64,000 bases of DNA. Source: Kribbella soli. GTDB taxonomy: Bacteria > Actinomycetota > Actinomycetes > Propionibacteriales > Kribbellaceae. The notes beneath the pieces were generated by a model. The model had not been told where the DNA came from, made no database searches, and worked only from the letters and a program-made list of their open reading frames with translations. The translations under genes and the position numbers were made by a program. The stretch spans positions 186,001 to 250,000 of the forward strand of contig NZ_SJJZ01000003.1 in assembly GCF_004331345.1 (NCBI RefSeq), in the 5' to 3' direction. Positions within the stretch are counted from its first letter, which is position 1; each line of letters starts with the position of its first letter. Below, in pieces: positions 34,484 to 43,748 of the stretch.

Positions 34484-35474
34484 GGCTCACCCTCGGGTCG
34501 AGTACACCGTGCACCAGGTCCACCACCAGGTTCGCCAGGATGATCAGGAACGCCGAGAACAACGTGACGCCGACGACCACGGCCACGTCGAGCTGGCCGA
34601 CCGCGCTGATCAGCAGGTCGCCGAGGCCCTGCATGCTGAACACCTTCTCGATGAGGATCGCGCCGCCGAGCAGACTGCCGAGGTCGAGGCCGAACAGCGT
34701 GATGACCGGGACCAGCACACCACGCAGCCCGTGGGTCAGGACCACCCGCGCCTCGCCGGCCCCCTTCGCCCGGGCCGTGGTGATGTAGTCGAGGTTGAGC
34801 TCCTCGAGCATCTGCGACCGGGTCAGCCGGATGTACGACGCCGCTTGCAGGATCGCCAGCACGATCCAGGGCGTGACCAGGTGCCAGGCCCAGTCGACCG
34901 GGCTCTCGGTGAACGGGACGTAGCCGTTGACCGGGACCATGTTCAGCCAGAACCCGAACACCAGGATCGCGAGCAGCCCGAGCAGGAACGACGGGGTCGA
35001 GACGCCGATCAGCGCGACCCCGACAGCCAGCCGGTCAAGGATGCGGCCCCGGTTGAGCGCGGCGATCACCCCGAGCGACACGCCGATCAGCAGCCAGAGA
35101 ACGGCGGCACCGAGCGCGATCGACGCGGTGACCGGCAGCCGGTCCATGATCAGCGTTGTGACCGGGCGAGCGAGCGGGAACGAGTACCCGAAGCACGGGG
35201 CGTCGCAGTGCACGGCCGCAGCCCCCTCGCCGAAGGTGCGGCCGGCGACGATGCCCTTCAGGAAGTTCAGGTACTGCTGCAGGGTGCTCTGGTCGAGCTG
35301 CATGAAGTGCCGCGCCTGCTCGAGGCGATCCGGCGTACAGGGCTTGCCGCACGCCAGGTGCGCCGGGTCGGCGGGGATCGCGTAGAAGATCAGGTAGACG
35401 GCGAGGCTCAACGCGAGCATCACGAGCAGCGCGGCGAACAACCGCCGGATCAGGAACCAGACGAGGTCGGGCAT
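34476..35474 (-). CDS. ABC transporter permease, OppB/DppB type
   Basis: A 332-residue inner-membrane permease. The first membrane helix (RRLFAALLVMLALSLAVYLI) is followed by a large outside loop with two Cys pairs (LACGKPC, HCDAPC). The EAA coupling motif to the ATPase is YITTARAKGAGEARVVLTHG. The ATG at 35474 shares one base with the stop of the upstream permease gene. The extra Cys residues in the loop may form disulfides, which is less usual in this family. Confidence 0.92.
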   Translation of the reverse strand: MPDLVWFLIRRLFAALLVMLALSLAVYLIFYAIPADPAHLACGKPCTPDRLEQARHFMQLDQSTLQQYLNFLKGIVAGRTFGEGAAAVHCDAPCFGYSFPLARPVTTLIMDRLPVTASIALGAAVLWLLIGVSLGVIAALNRGRILDRLAVGVALIGVSTPSFLLGLLAILVFGFWLNMVPVNGYVPFTESPVDWAWHLVTPWIVLAILQAASYIRLTRSQMLEELNLDYITTARAKGAGEARVVLTHGLRGVLVPVITLFGLDLGSLLGGAILIEKVFSMQGLGDLLISAVGQLDVAVVVGVTLFSAFLIILANLVVDLVHGVLDPRVSHG

Positions 35475-36403
35475 CAGTTCGTCCTCCGCAGCCGGACGTC
35501 GAACGCGTCCCGTACGCCGTCGCCGAGCAACGTGAAGCCGAGGACGGCGAAGAACAGCATCGCGCCCGGGAACAGCAGGAACCACGGGTCCGCGCCGGTG
35601 TAGACCCAGGCGATCGAGTCCGAGATCGACCGGCCGAGACTGGGGGTCGGCGGCGGGACGCCGACGCCGAGGAAGGACAGCGCGGCCTCGGCGCCGATGT
35701 AGCCGGGGATCGCGAGCGTGGCGATCACCAGCACCGGACCGAGCAGGTTCGGCAGCAGCTCGCGGGTGATCACCATCCAGCCGCTCGAGCCGACGCTGCG
35801 GGCCGCCTCGACGAACTCGCGGGCGACCAGCGAGCGCGCCTGGTTCCGGATCAGGCGGGCCAGGCCGGCCCAGCCGAAGAAGCTGAGCACCAGGATCAGC
35901 AGCAGCCAGCGCGGGAACCCGGCCGGCACAACGATGCCCAGGGCAATCATGAAGACGAGCTGCGGGAAGCCGAACAGGAAGTCGAGCAGCCGCGACAGCA
36001 CCGCGTCGTACCAGCCGCCGAAGTACGCCGCGCTGATCCCGGCCAGGGTGCCGACGACGGTCGTGATCAGCGTGACGACGACCGCGATGAACAGCGACGT
36101 CCGGAGACCGAGGACGACGATCGCGAACAGGTCACGGCCGGTCAGCGGTTCCACTCCGAACCAATGGGTTCCGCTCGCACCGCCGACCGGGCCGCGTGGC
36201 GCGTTGCCGCGGGCCGGATCGAGCAGGTCGATGTGGTACGTCGTCGCGTCCTGGCCGGCGAGCCGCACCAGCAACGGCGCGGCGGCGGCGATCACGATCA
36301 GCAGGACGACCACGACCAGGCCGACCCGCGCACTGCGGTCACGCCGCAACCGGCGCATCGCTTGCCGGGTGGGCGATACGGTCCCGGCGACCGAGGAACT
36401 CAC
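35474..36403 (-). CDS. ABC transporter permease, OppC/DppC type
   Basis: A 309-residue permease, first gene of the importer operon. The N-terminal helix is VGLVVVVLLIVIAAAAPLLV. The family motif GTHWFGVEPLTGRDLFAIVV is clear. The coupling motif is FVEAARSVGSSGWMVITREL, with SFLGVGVPPPTPSLGRSISD further on. The GTG at 36403 was chosen from the GGGAG five bases upstream. The gene is divergent from the alpha/beta hydrolase, and the promoter must lie in the 150-bp gap. Confidence 0.92.
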   Translation of the reverse strand: MSSSVAGTVSPTRQAMRRLRRDRSARVGLVVVVLLIVIAAAAPLLVRLAGQDATTYHIDLLDPARGNAPRGPVGGASGTHWFGVEPLTGRDLFAIVVLGLRTSLFIAVVVTLITTVVGTLAGISAAYFGGWYDAVLSRLLDFLFGFPQLVFMIALGIVVPAGFPRWLLLILVLSFFGWAGLARLIRNQARSLVAREFVEAARSVGSSGWMVITRELLPNLLGPVLVIATLAIPGYIGAEAALSFLGVGVPPPTPSLGRSISDSIAWVYTGADPWFLLFPGAMLFFAVLGFTLLGDGVRDAFDVRLRRTN

Positions 36404-36557
36404 AAGCACTCCCGACAGGGTTCGAAGCTGCAGCCGACAAAACCTAGGCCGCATCCTCCCACCACGGCGATCCCGTCTCGAATCCCGAGAATGTCGGGTC
36501 GGTAACTCCACATTCGGATAGGTGCTGTCGGTTGGTTACGCTCCGCTGGTGGATGGC

Positions 36558-37400
36558 ATGGTGCAGGTCGGTGACCGGACGCTTCTGTACGCCGTTTACG
36601 GGACGGACAGCGGCGTACCCGTGATGTCGTTCGGGGGTACGCCGAGTACGCGGTGGAAGCGGCCCGAAGTGGTTGCGACGATCGAGGCGTCCGGGGTGTG
36701 GATGGTGATGCCCGACCGGCCCGGGTACGGCGGATCGACCCGGCAACCAGGCCGGACTGTGTCATCTGTCGCCGCTGACGCGGTGGCTTTGGCTGATGCG
36801 TTGGGCTGGGAACGGTTCGCGGTCACCGGTGGCTCCGGAGGCGGTCCGCACGCGTTGGCCTGCGCCGCACTGCGACCGGATCGGGTGACCCGCTGCGCGG
36901 TGACTGGGAGCAACGCCCCGCCGATTGTCGACGGTCCCGAGCCGACCGAGGCGGAGGAACAGGCGGACCCGCGGCGCAACCGCACCTCCTGGCTGGCGGT
37001 GCACGGCGACCTGCGACCGGGGCTCGAGGAGACGGCGCGCACGATCATGGCCGCCGTCGAGGAGGGCGGACCGGAGTTCCCACCGGATCCCGGCTCACCG
37101 CCAGGACCTCCGGCCCGGGAGGACCCCGAGGCAGTCGCACGTCTGACGGCCACCTTCGTCACCAGCCACGACGGGTGGATCGACGACCATCTAGCGTTCG
37201 CTCGGCCCTGGGGTTTCGAACTCGGTGACATCCGGGTGCCGGTCAGTCTCTGGCACGGATCAGGTGACGAGCGTGCCGGCAAGTACGCCGACCACCTGGC
37301 AGCCGCGATCCCGCACGCCGAACGCAGGTACTACGTGGGCGGCCACATCCCGCCGGCAAATGCCTACCGCGAACTGCTGCGGTGGCTGACACTGTCCTGA
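36558..37400 (+). CDS. Alpha/beta hydrolase
   Basis: About 280 residues with the alpha/beta-hydrolase fold. The oxyanion region is VMSFGGTPSTRWKRPE and then MVMPDRPGYGGST. The nucleophile elbow is VTGGSGGGPHALACAAL (GxSxG). The likely acid lies near VSLWHGSGDERAG, and the catalytic His is in YVGGHIPPANAY. The substrate is unknown. The start is uncertain: the ATG at 36558 fits the first strand, and a GTG at 36522 would add 12 residues, but neither has a clear ribosome site. The stop overlaps the next start (TGATG). Confidence 0.82.
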   Translation: MVQVGDRTLLYAVYGTDSGVPVMSFGGTPSTRWKRPEVVATIEASGVWMVMPDRPGYGGSTRQPGRTVSSVAADAVALADALGWERFAVTGGSGGGPHALACAALRPDRVTRCAVTGSNAPPIVDGPEPTEAEEQADPRRNRTSWLAVHGDLRPGLEETARTIMAAVEEGGPEFPPDPGSPPGPPAREDPEAVARLTATFVTSHDGWIDDHLAFARPWGFELGDIRVPVSLWHGSGDERAGKYADHLAAAIPHAERRYYVGGHIPPANAYRELLRWLTLS

Positions 37401-38092
37401 TGGATCTAGCGCGACAACTCGTTCTGGAGCTGTATCCGGAGGCCCGGGCCGCTTGGCTCGGCGGGAGCGTGGTGCGCGGTGACGCGAGTTTCACGTCCGA
37501 CCTGGACATCACAGTGCTGCTGGACGGACCGCCGGCGCCACGGAGGAAGTCGCTGGAGTACGGCGGCTGGCCGGTCGAGCTGTTCGTGCACACCGAGAAG
37601 TCACTGCGCTACTTCGCCGACAAGGACCAACTGCGACGCCAGCCGACCATGATGCGGCTCGTCGGCGAATCCGTCGTACTGGTGGACACCGACGGGTCCG
37701 GCGCGCAGCTGCAACAGGAGTACCTGGCTGAGGTGGCGGCTGGGCCAAAGCCGCTGTCGACGGACGAACTGGACCTGCTGCGCTACACGATCACCGACCT
37801 GCTGGAAGACTTCGCGGCCGCCGAAGATGACGTGCGCCTGGCGATCACCTCCGTGTTGTGGCAGGAGGCGGCTCGGCTGCTGCTCACAGGTGCTGGGCAC
37901 TGGTCCGGTACCGGCAAGGGCCTGCTGCGCGAGGTCAAGGCGTACGACGTTGCTCACGGCACCGACCACGCTGTGACGTTGCTGGACGGCGTGCGGTTCT
38001 CGGACGACCGCTTGGTGGCTGTCGTGGACGACATCCTTGCCGCGTACGGAGGACGGTTGTTCAGCGGCTTCGAACTGGCTGCCGACATCTAG
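37400..38092 (+). CDS. Nucleotidyltransferase-domain protein
   Basis: A 230-residue protein with a pol-beta-like minimal nucleotidyltransferase motif, WLGGSVVRGDASFTSDLDI, where GGS and the DxD pair are the catalytic elements. The C-terminal half is helical and may be the substrate-binding part, as in aminoglycoside adenylyltransferases (ANT). The substrate is unknown. The ATG at 37400 overlaps the stop of the hydrolase gene, so the two are coupled. It is convergent with the membrane-protein gene and the two stop codons are adjacent. Confidence 0.82.
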   Translation: MDLARQLVLELYPEARAAWLGGSVVRGDASFTSDLDITVLLDGPPAPRRKSLEYGGWPVELFVHTEKSLRYFADKDQLRRQPTMMRLVGESVVLVDTDGSGAQLQQEYLAEVAAGPKPLSTDELDLLRYTITDLLEDFAAAEDDVRLAITSVLWQEAARLLLTGAGHWSGTGKGLLREVKAYDVAHGTDHAVTLLDGVRFSDDRLVAVVDDILAAYGGRLFSGFELAADI

Positions 38093-38716
38093 CTAGTCGA
38101 TCAGCTCCCAGCGGCGCTTCGGGAACATGCGTACGGCGACGACCGCCACCGCTGCGCCCAGGAGTACGCCGGGGATGATCCAGCGCCACCCGGTGAAGAC
38201 ACTGGAGGTCGCGGACACCTGAGCCTGAGCTGGTGGGTCAGGTGTCGCTGCCGGTTCTGGCGTGGACTCTTCGGCCGTGTAGCCGTCGTTGAGGCTGGGG
38301 CCGCCGTAGAACTCTCCGCTGAGCAGCTTGAGGTCGTTGAGTAGCTTCAGGAGCTTCACGGGGTCAGTGGCGCGGTGCCACGTGGGCCTCGCGGGTCTGG
38401 TCCCGGACATCAGGTCCTCGGTAGCGATCCACGGTCCGCCCGGTGCGTCGGGGTAGATGACGTCGATGCGCCAGACGGACATGTCGTGGATCAGCCAGGT
38501 GGCGCGGACGAACCGGCCGGACAGGTGCTCGCCACTCGGCTTGCCTGGCGTCAGCTCGGTGAGCTTGACCAGTTCGTCGTACCGCGGGTCGTTGTAGCCG
38601 AAAGCGACGACCGACGGGGGTGCGCTGAGCAGAACGCTGGTCGGGCCACCTGCGTGTGCGGGGGTGACACCGAGCGCGAAGAGCACGACAACGAGCATGA
38701 CAATGCGGCGGACCAT
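38093..38716 (-). CDS. Exported single-pass membrane protein of the ECF sigma cassette
   Basis: A 207-residue protein. It has a signal peptide (VMLVVVLFALGVTPAHA), an extracytoplasmic domain with no family I recognise (VVAFGYNDPRYDELVKLTEL, HDMSVWRIDVIYPDAPGGPW), a Thr/Pro/Ala linker (TPEPAATPDPPAQAQ) and a C-terminal membrane anchor (IIPGVLLGAAVAVVAV) with a basic tail. GGGAGAG precedes the ATG. It lies 47 bp after the probable anti-sigma gene and is probably part of the same stress-response unit. Confidence 0.72.
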   Translation of the reverse strand: MVRRIVMLVVVLFALGVTPAHAGGPTSVLLSAPPSVVAFGYNDPRYDELVKLTELTPGKPSGEHLSGRFVRATWLIHDMSVWRIDVIYPDAPGGPWIATEDLMSGTRPARPTWHRATDPVKLLKLLNDLKLLSGEFYGGPSLNDGYTAEESTPEPAATPDPPAQAQVSATSSVFTGWRWIIPGVLLGAAVAVVAVRMFPKRRWELID

Positions 38717-38763
38717 GGCAGCTCTCCCTTTCGGTTCCTTTGCTGCTGGTACACCGCTCGCGG

Positions 38764-39420
38764 TCAGGAGGTTCCGGTCGCCAGCTCCACGGCGTGGGCC
38801 TTGTCGACTCCTTCGAGACGGAACGTGACACCGTCGCGCTCCCAGACAAGTGTCGGGCCGGCGATCCGTACGACGCGTTCGTCGACCAGGATCAGCTGGT
38901 GCGGCGTACTGAACCAGAAGCCGGGGACCTCGGGGACGTAGCCGAGCCCGCTGTAGTACTGCTTGATGTACCTCGGCTCGATCCCGGACTGGAACTGCTC
39001 CAGCCGTACGCCGTCCCAGCTGGTCGCTAGGAAGCCTTTTGACGCCTCTACACCCGTCGGTGTACCCAGTGCCCTGGGGAGCCGCGGCGTGAAGCCAGCG
39101 ACGCGTGCAGCGGCCTCCAGGGACATGTGACCGGCCACTGTCGGAACTGCCGGCGCACTCCGAGGCCCAGTGCCTACCGGATCCGCCTGGACTCCCCCGA
39201 TGTGCAGCCACTCCGCAACCGTCGCGCGTACCGGAGGAGTGAGTGCAGCGCCCGCAATCAGGACGAGGAAGCCGGCCAGGAACGCCCGCCACCTGTCCCG
39301 TAGCCGCTTCCGCACCGGAACGCCGGCGACCCGTGACAGCACTGCCGCGGTCAGGCCGTCGTCCACCGGAGGTACGACGGCTGAGCGTCCGACGGACCGC
39401 AGTTCGTCTTCGAGGCTCAT
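38764..39420 (-). CDS. Probable membrane anti-sigma factor
   Basis: A 218-residue protein with a short cytoplasmic N terminus (about 45 residues). One membrane helix follows (WRAFLAGFLVLIAGAALTPP), and the extracytoplasmic domain begins VRATVAEWLHIGGVQ. That last motif, with the DUF4367-like repeats after it, is common in anti-sigma factors of ECF systems. The ATG overlaps the stop of the sigma-factor gene (ATGA), which supports a sigma/anti-sigma pair. No zinc-binding HxxxCxxC motif is present in the N terminus, so it is not a ZAS-type anti-sigma. Confidence 0.75.
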   Translation of the reverse strand: MSLEDELRSVGRSAVVPPVDDGLTAAVLSRVAGVPVRKRLRDRWRAFLAGFLVLIAGAALTPPVRATVAEWLHIGGVQADPVGTGPRSAPAVPTVAGHMSLEAAARVAGFTPRLPRALGTPTGVEASKGFLATSWDGVRLEQFQSGIEPRYIKQYYSGLGYVPEVPGFWFSTPHQLILVDERVVRIAGPTLVWERDGVTFRLEGVDKAHAVELATGTS

Positions 39421-39965
39421 CGCTGCACCTCCTTGTCGGGTAGAGCGTCACGCAACCGGCCCAGTGCGCGGTGCAGCCGTGACTTGACGGTTCCTCGAGG
39501 CCAGCCGAGCACTACCGCGGTCTCCTGCTCGTCCAGGTCCAACAGGTACCTGCAGGTCACCACCAACCGCATCTGCTCGGGCAGCGTGCGTACGGCGGCC
39601 AGCAACTCGGTACGCCGCTCCAACGTCACAGCCGCGTCGGCAGGATCCAGTACGACGTCCAGCGGAGCTGCCAGCTCCTCCCGCCGTGCCCGGCGTCCAC
39701 GAGCACGCACAGCGTTCCGGGTCTCGTTGGCCACGATCCGCAACAACCAGGGCCGGAACGCCGCGCCCTCCCGGAACCCACCGAGCGCTCTGAACGCCTT
39801 GACGAACGCCTCCTGCACCACGTCGTCCGCATCCGCTCCGGCGCCCAGAAAGACCGCGGTCCGCTTCGCCACGGAGGCATGCCGATCCACCAGCTCGCCG
39901 TACGCGGCCGACTCCCCGCCGCGCACCCGAGCCACGATCTCGGCTTCGTCACCGGAGCTGGTCAA
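39417..39965 (-). CDS. ECF RNA polymerase sigma factor
   Basis: A group 4 sigma factor of about 182 residues. Region 2 is clear (AYGELVDRHASVAKRTAVFL, DADDVVQEAFVKAFRALGGF, FRPWLLRIVANETRNAVR). Region 4 follows (LPEQMRLVVTCRYLLDLDEQ, VVLGWPRGTVKSRLHRALG). It should direct transcription in response to an envelope or external signal, released by the coupled anti-sigma. The TTG start at 39965 has AGGAGG only three bases upstream, so an in-frame GTG ten codons later is a possible alternative. It is divergent from tldD. Confidence 0.92.
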   Translation of the reverse strand: MTSSGDEAEIVARVRGGESAAYGELVDRHASVAKRTAVFLGAGADADDVVQEAFVKAFRALGGFREGAAFRPWLLRIVANETRNAVRARGRRARREELAAPLDVVLDPADAAVTLERRTELLAAVRTLPEQMRLVVTCRYLLDLDEQETAVVLGWPRGTVKSRLHRALGRLRDALPDKEVQR

Positions 39966-40041
39966 AGGCCTCCTGTCTACTTCCGGACACTGGCACTACA
40001 CCGCCGATCATCTCCAGGTTCCCGTGTATAAGGTCGGGGTC

Positions 40042-41553
40042 GTGCCTGATATCGACGCAAGCTTTCTCGCTCTCCCCCGGCAGGAGTTGGCGGCGGCCGC
40101 CCTGCAGCGCGCCCGTGACCTCGGGGCCACGTTCGCCGAGTTCCGGCTGGAGCGGATCCGGTCCGAGTCCATCTCCCTGCGCGACAGTGTGCTGGAGAGC
40201 GCGAAGGACGACGAGGACCTCGGTCTCGCCGTACGCGTGATCCACGACGGCACCTGGGGGTTCGCCGCCGGTGTCGCGCTGACCACCGACGAAGCGGTGA
40301 GTCTGGCCGAGCAGGCCGTGAACATGGCCCAGGTGTCCCGGCCGATCAACGCGGAGACGATCGAGCTCGCCGACGAGCCGACGTACGACGACGTCACCTG
40401 GATCTCGTCGTACGAGATCGACCCGTTCAGCGTTCCGCGGGCCGAGAAGGTCGCGCTGCTCACCGACTACAGCGACCGCCTCCTCAAGGCCGACGGCGTC
40501 GCCCACGTGAGCGTCCACGTCGCCACGATCCACGAGTGCAAGTACTACGCGAACACCGCCGGTACGTCGTACACGCAGCAACGCGTCCGCATCGGCCCTG
40601 ACATCACCGCGCACGCCGTCGCGGAGGACCGCTTCGACTCGATGTCGTCCACCGCCCCGCCGGCCGGCCGCGGCTGGGAGTACATGACCGGCACCGGCTG
40701 GAACTGGGACGAGGAGCTCGCCCAGATCCCCGCCTGGCTGGCCGAGAAGATGGCCGCGCCGACCGTCGAGGCCGGCACGTACGACGTCGTCGTCGACCCG
40801 TCCAACCTCTGGCTCACGATCCACGAGTCCATCGGCCATGCCACCGAGCTCGACCGGGCCCTCGGCTACGAGGCGAACTACGCGGGCACCAGCTTCGCCA
40901 CGCTCGACCAGCTCGGCACGCTCAAGTACGGCTCGCCCGTCATGCAGGTCACCGGCGACCGCACCGCGGAGAACGGCCTGTCCACCGTCGGGTACGACGA
41001 CGAGGGCGTCGCCGGCCAGCAGTGGGACCTGGTCAAGGACGGCATCCTGGCCGGCTACCAGGTCGACCGCCGGATGGCGAAGAAGAACGAGGACGTGCTA
41101 GGCACGCCCCGCTCCAACGGGTGCGCGTACGCCGACTCGTCCGGCCACATCCCGATCCAGCGGATGGCCAACGTCTCGCTGCAGCCCGCCGTGGACGGCC
41201 CGTCCACCGAGGAGCTGATCAGCCGGGTCGAGAACGGGATCTACATCGTCGGCGACAAGTCCTGGTCGATCGACATGCAGCGGTACAACTTCCAGTTCAC
41301 CGGCCAGCGGTTCTACAAGATCACCGACGGCAAGCTCGAGGGTCAGCTCCGCGACGTCGCGTACCAGGCCACGACCACCGACTTCTGGGGGTCGATGGAG
41401 GCCGTCGGCGGACCGCAGACCTACGTCCTCGGCGGCGCGCTGAACTGCGGCAAGGCCGAGCCTGGACAGTCCGGCGCCGTCAGCCACGGTTGCCCGTCCG
41501 CGCTGTTCCGCGGCGTCCGCATTCTCAACACCACTCAGGAGGCCGGACGGTGA
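40042..41553 (+). CDS. tldD: TldD family metalloprotease
   Basis: The protease subunit of the TldD/TldE heterodimer, which cleaves unfolded peptides, including leader peptides of RiPPs and CcdA antitoxin in E. coli. It has 503 residues. The zinc site is HESIGHATE (His261, Glu262, His265-266 region), with the third ligand expected in the C-terminal Cys-containing strand LGGALNCGKAEPGQSGAVSH. The GTG start at 40042 gives a normal family length. The stop overlaps the tldE start (GTGA). No RiPP precursor is evident in this window. Confidence 0.93.
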   Translation: MPDIDASFLALPRQELAAAALQRARDLGATFAEFRLERIRSESISLRDSVLESAKDDEDLGLAVRVIHDGTWGFAAGVALTTDEAVSLAEQAVNMAQVSRPINAETIELADEPTYDDVTWISSYEIDPFSVPRAEKVALLTDYSDRLLKADGVAHVSVHVATIHECKYYANTAGTSYTQQRVRIGPDITAHAVAEDRFDSMSSTAPPAGRGWEYMTGTGWNWDEELAQIPAWLAEKMAAPTVEAGTYDVVVDPSNLWLTIHESIGHATELDRALGYEANYAGTSFATLDQLGTLKYGSPVMQVTGDRTAENGLSTVGYDDEGVAGQQWDLVKDGILAGYQVDRRMAKKNEDVLGTPRSNGCAYADSSGHIPIQRMANVSLQPAVDGPSTEELISRVENGIYIVGDKSWSIDMQRYNFQFTGQRFYKITDGKLEGQLRDVAYQATTTDFWGSMEAVGGPQTYVLGGALNCGKAEPGQSGAVSHGCPSALFRGVRILNTTQEAGR

Positions 41554-42956
41554 CGGGCATTCAACTCACCCCGCAGGACACGATCGAGCGCGGTCTCGCG
41601 CTGGCCGCGGCCGAGGGCGCCGACGGGTGCGTCGTACTCGTCGCCGAGACCTCCAGCACCAACCTGCGCTGGGCGAACAACACCCTCACCACGAACGGCG
41701 CGATGCGCGGCTCGAGCGTGACCGTGATCGCCACGGTCGGCGCCGGTGAGGGTACGGCGGCCGGCATCATCGGCCGCTCGTCGGTCACCGACGACTCGTT
41801 GCGCGAGATCGTGTCCGCCGCGATCGCGACCGCCCGCGCCGCGGGCCCGGCCGAGGACGCCCGCCCGCTCGTCGACGGTACGACGGGAGCGGACTGGGAT
41901 CTCGAGCCGGAGGAGACGTCCGTCGGCGTGTACGAGAAGTTCGCGCCGTCGCTGGGCGAATCGCTCAAGCGCGCCGGGCTCGAGCGGCGCAGGCTCTACG
42001 GCTTCGCGAACCACGAGGTCGTGACGCTGTACGTCGGTTCCTCGACGGGACTGCGGCTGCGCCAGGCGCTCCCCCGCGGGTACGTGTCGTCGACCGGCAA
42101 GAACGCCGACCTGAGCCACTCCGCCTGGGTCGGCACCGCCACCCGCGACTTCACCGACGTCGACGCGCTCGCGCTCGACGCCGAACTCACCCGCCGCCTC
42201 GGCTGGGCGAACAGGACGGTGTCCGTCGACGCCGGCCGGCACCCGACGATCCTGCCGCCGGCCGCGGTCGCGGACCTGATGACGTACCTGTTCTGGCAGC
42301 TCGACGGCCGGGACGCGTTCGAGGGCCGGACCGTGTTCTCCAAGGCCGGTGGCGGCACCCGGCTCGGTGACACGCTGTCGTCACAGCCGGTGAACCTGCA
42401 CTCCGACCCGGCTCTCGCCGGGCTCGAGGCGTTCGCGTTCGCGGTGGCCCGTTCGTCCGGCGGCTCGTCGAGCGTCTTCGACAACGGACTCACGCTCGCG
42501 GCCACGGACTGGATCCGCGGCGGCAAACTCGAGCACCTGATGACGAGCCGGTACACCGCCGGTCTGATCGGCGCGCCGACGGCCACCCCGGACATCGAGA
42601 ACTACGTGGTCTCGGTCGACGGCGCGACCGGGTCGACCGACGACCTGGTCGCCGGGCTCGACAACGGGCTGCTGCTGACCTGCCTGTGGTACATCCGGAT
42701 GGTCGACCCGCAGACGCTGCTGCTCACCGGCCTCACCCGCGACGGCGTCTACCTGGTCGAGAACGGCGAGGTTACCGGGGCGGTCAACAACTTCCGCTTC
42801 AACGAAAGCCCGGTCGACCTGCTGTCCCGGTTCACCACGGCCGGCGCGACCGTTCCGTCGTACTCGCGGGAATGGGGCGACTACTTCTCCCGGACCGCGA
42901 CCCCGCCGCTGCTGGTCCCCGACTTCAACATGTCGAGCGTCAGCCAGGCGAACTGA
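41550..42956 (+). CDS. tldE: TldE/PmbA family protein, partner of TldD
   Basis: A 468-residue metallopeptidase-like subunit without the HExxxH motif, as expected for TldE/PmbA, which shapes the substrate chamber of the TldD/E complex. Family signs are the N-terminal ERGLALAAAEGADGCVVLVA, the SSTNLRWANNTLTTNG segment and the C-terminal GAVNNFRFNESPVDLLSRF. AGGAGG lies seven bases before the GTG start, which overlaps the tldD stop. Convergent with the methyltransferase gene, with the two stops adjacent. Confidence 0.93.
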   Translation: MTGIQLTPQDTIERGLALAAAEGADGCVVLVAETSSTNLRWANNTLTTNGAMRGSSVTVIATVGAGEGTAAGIIGRSSVTDDSLREIVSAAIATARAAGPAEDARPLVDGTTGADWDLEPEETSVGVYEKFAPSLGESLKRAGLERRRLYGFANHEVVTLYVGSSTGLRLRQALPRGYVSSTGKNADLSHSAWVGTATRDFTDVDALALDAELTRRLGWANRTVSVDAGRHPTILPPAAVADLMTYLFWQLDGRDAFEGRTVFSKAGGGTRLGDTLSSQPVNLHSDPALAGLEAFAFAVARSSGGSSSVFDNGLTLAATDWIRGGKLEHLMTSRYTAGLIGAPTATPDIENYVVSVDGATGSTDDLVAGLDNGLLLTCLWYIRMVDPQTLLLTGLTRDGVYLVENGEVTGAVNNFRFNESPVDLLSRFTTAGATVPSYSREWGDYFSRTATPPLLVPDFNMSSVSQAN

Positions 42957-43613
42957 TCACTTTTTGGTGAGGGCCACACGCCACATCTGGCGTTGGCCTT
43001 CGTGGTACGGCGTGAGCTCGTCGAGCTGCCAGTGCTCGGCGAGCTCACGCACCAGGTCCTCGTCGAAGAAGCGGCCGACGAAGCCGTCGTGCACGGACAG
43101 CCCGTCGTCGAGCCGCTGCCAGTACTGCGAGCACGGGTCGCCGGTCGACCACACGGCGTACACGAAAACCCCGCCGGGGCTGAGCACCCGGTGGATCTCG
43201 CCGACGAGTGATCGCAGCTCGGACGGCGAGAACGCCATGTTCAGCAGGAGATTCGCGAACACCGCGTTCACCCCGCCGTCGGCGGGCGGCAGCGGGTCGC
43301 GGACGTCGTGCAACGCGGCAGTGACCCGGTCGTCGAGCCCTTCGCGCTGCGCCTCGTGCCGCAACTGGTCGAGCGCCGTCTCGCTGAAGTCGGTGGCGTG
43401 CACACTGAATCCCTGTCTGGCCAGGAAAAGCGCGTCCCTGCCGTGGCCGGCGCCGAGCTCCAGCACGTCATCGATGCCCGCGGCACCGAACCTTTCAACG
43501 GCCTGCTGCGCCGCGGCCGATGGCTCGAGTCCGTGCAATTGCGGACGTCTCGCGTACGCCGAGTCCCAACGTTCCTGCTGAGCTCTTGCGAGCTCGACAT
43601 GCCCAGTGTTCAT
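42957..43613 (-). CDS. Class I SAM-dependent methyltransferase
   Basis: A 218-residue methyltransferase. The SAM-binding motif I is VLELGAGHGRDALFLARQG, followed by the acidic end of strand 2 in VHATDFSETALDQL. The HRVLSPGGVFVYAVWS segment is the usual strand 4-5 region. It resembles UbiE/TehB-like small-molecule methyltransferases, and the substrate is unknown. GGGGAG precedes the ATG by six bases. It is divergent from the large membrane protein gene. Confidence 0.88.
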   Translation of the reverse strand: MNTGHVELARAQQERWDSAYARRPQLHGLEPSAAAQQAVERFGAAGIDDVLELGAGHGRDALFLARQGFSVHATDFSETALDQLRHEAQREGLDDRVTAALHDVRDPLPPADGGVNAVFANLLLNMAFSPSELRSLVGEIHRVLSPGGVFVYAVWSTGDPCSQYWQRLDDGLSVHDGFVGRFFDEDLVRELAEHWQLDELTPYHEGQRQMWRVALTKK

Positions 43614-43748
43614 CGTGCTCCCCGTGTTCGTCACGCCGGTCTGGACGATCGGCAGACCGCGCCAGCCTACGTCAGAACTTTGAGTAGACGTACTCAAGCG
43701 GCGGACCGTTCCCTCTCGGGACAGTGGTAGGGACCCGAGGAGGACTCG

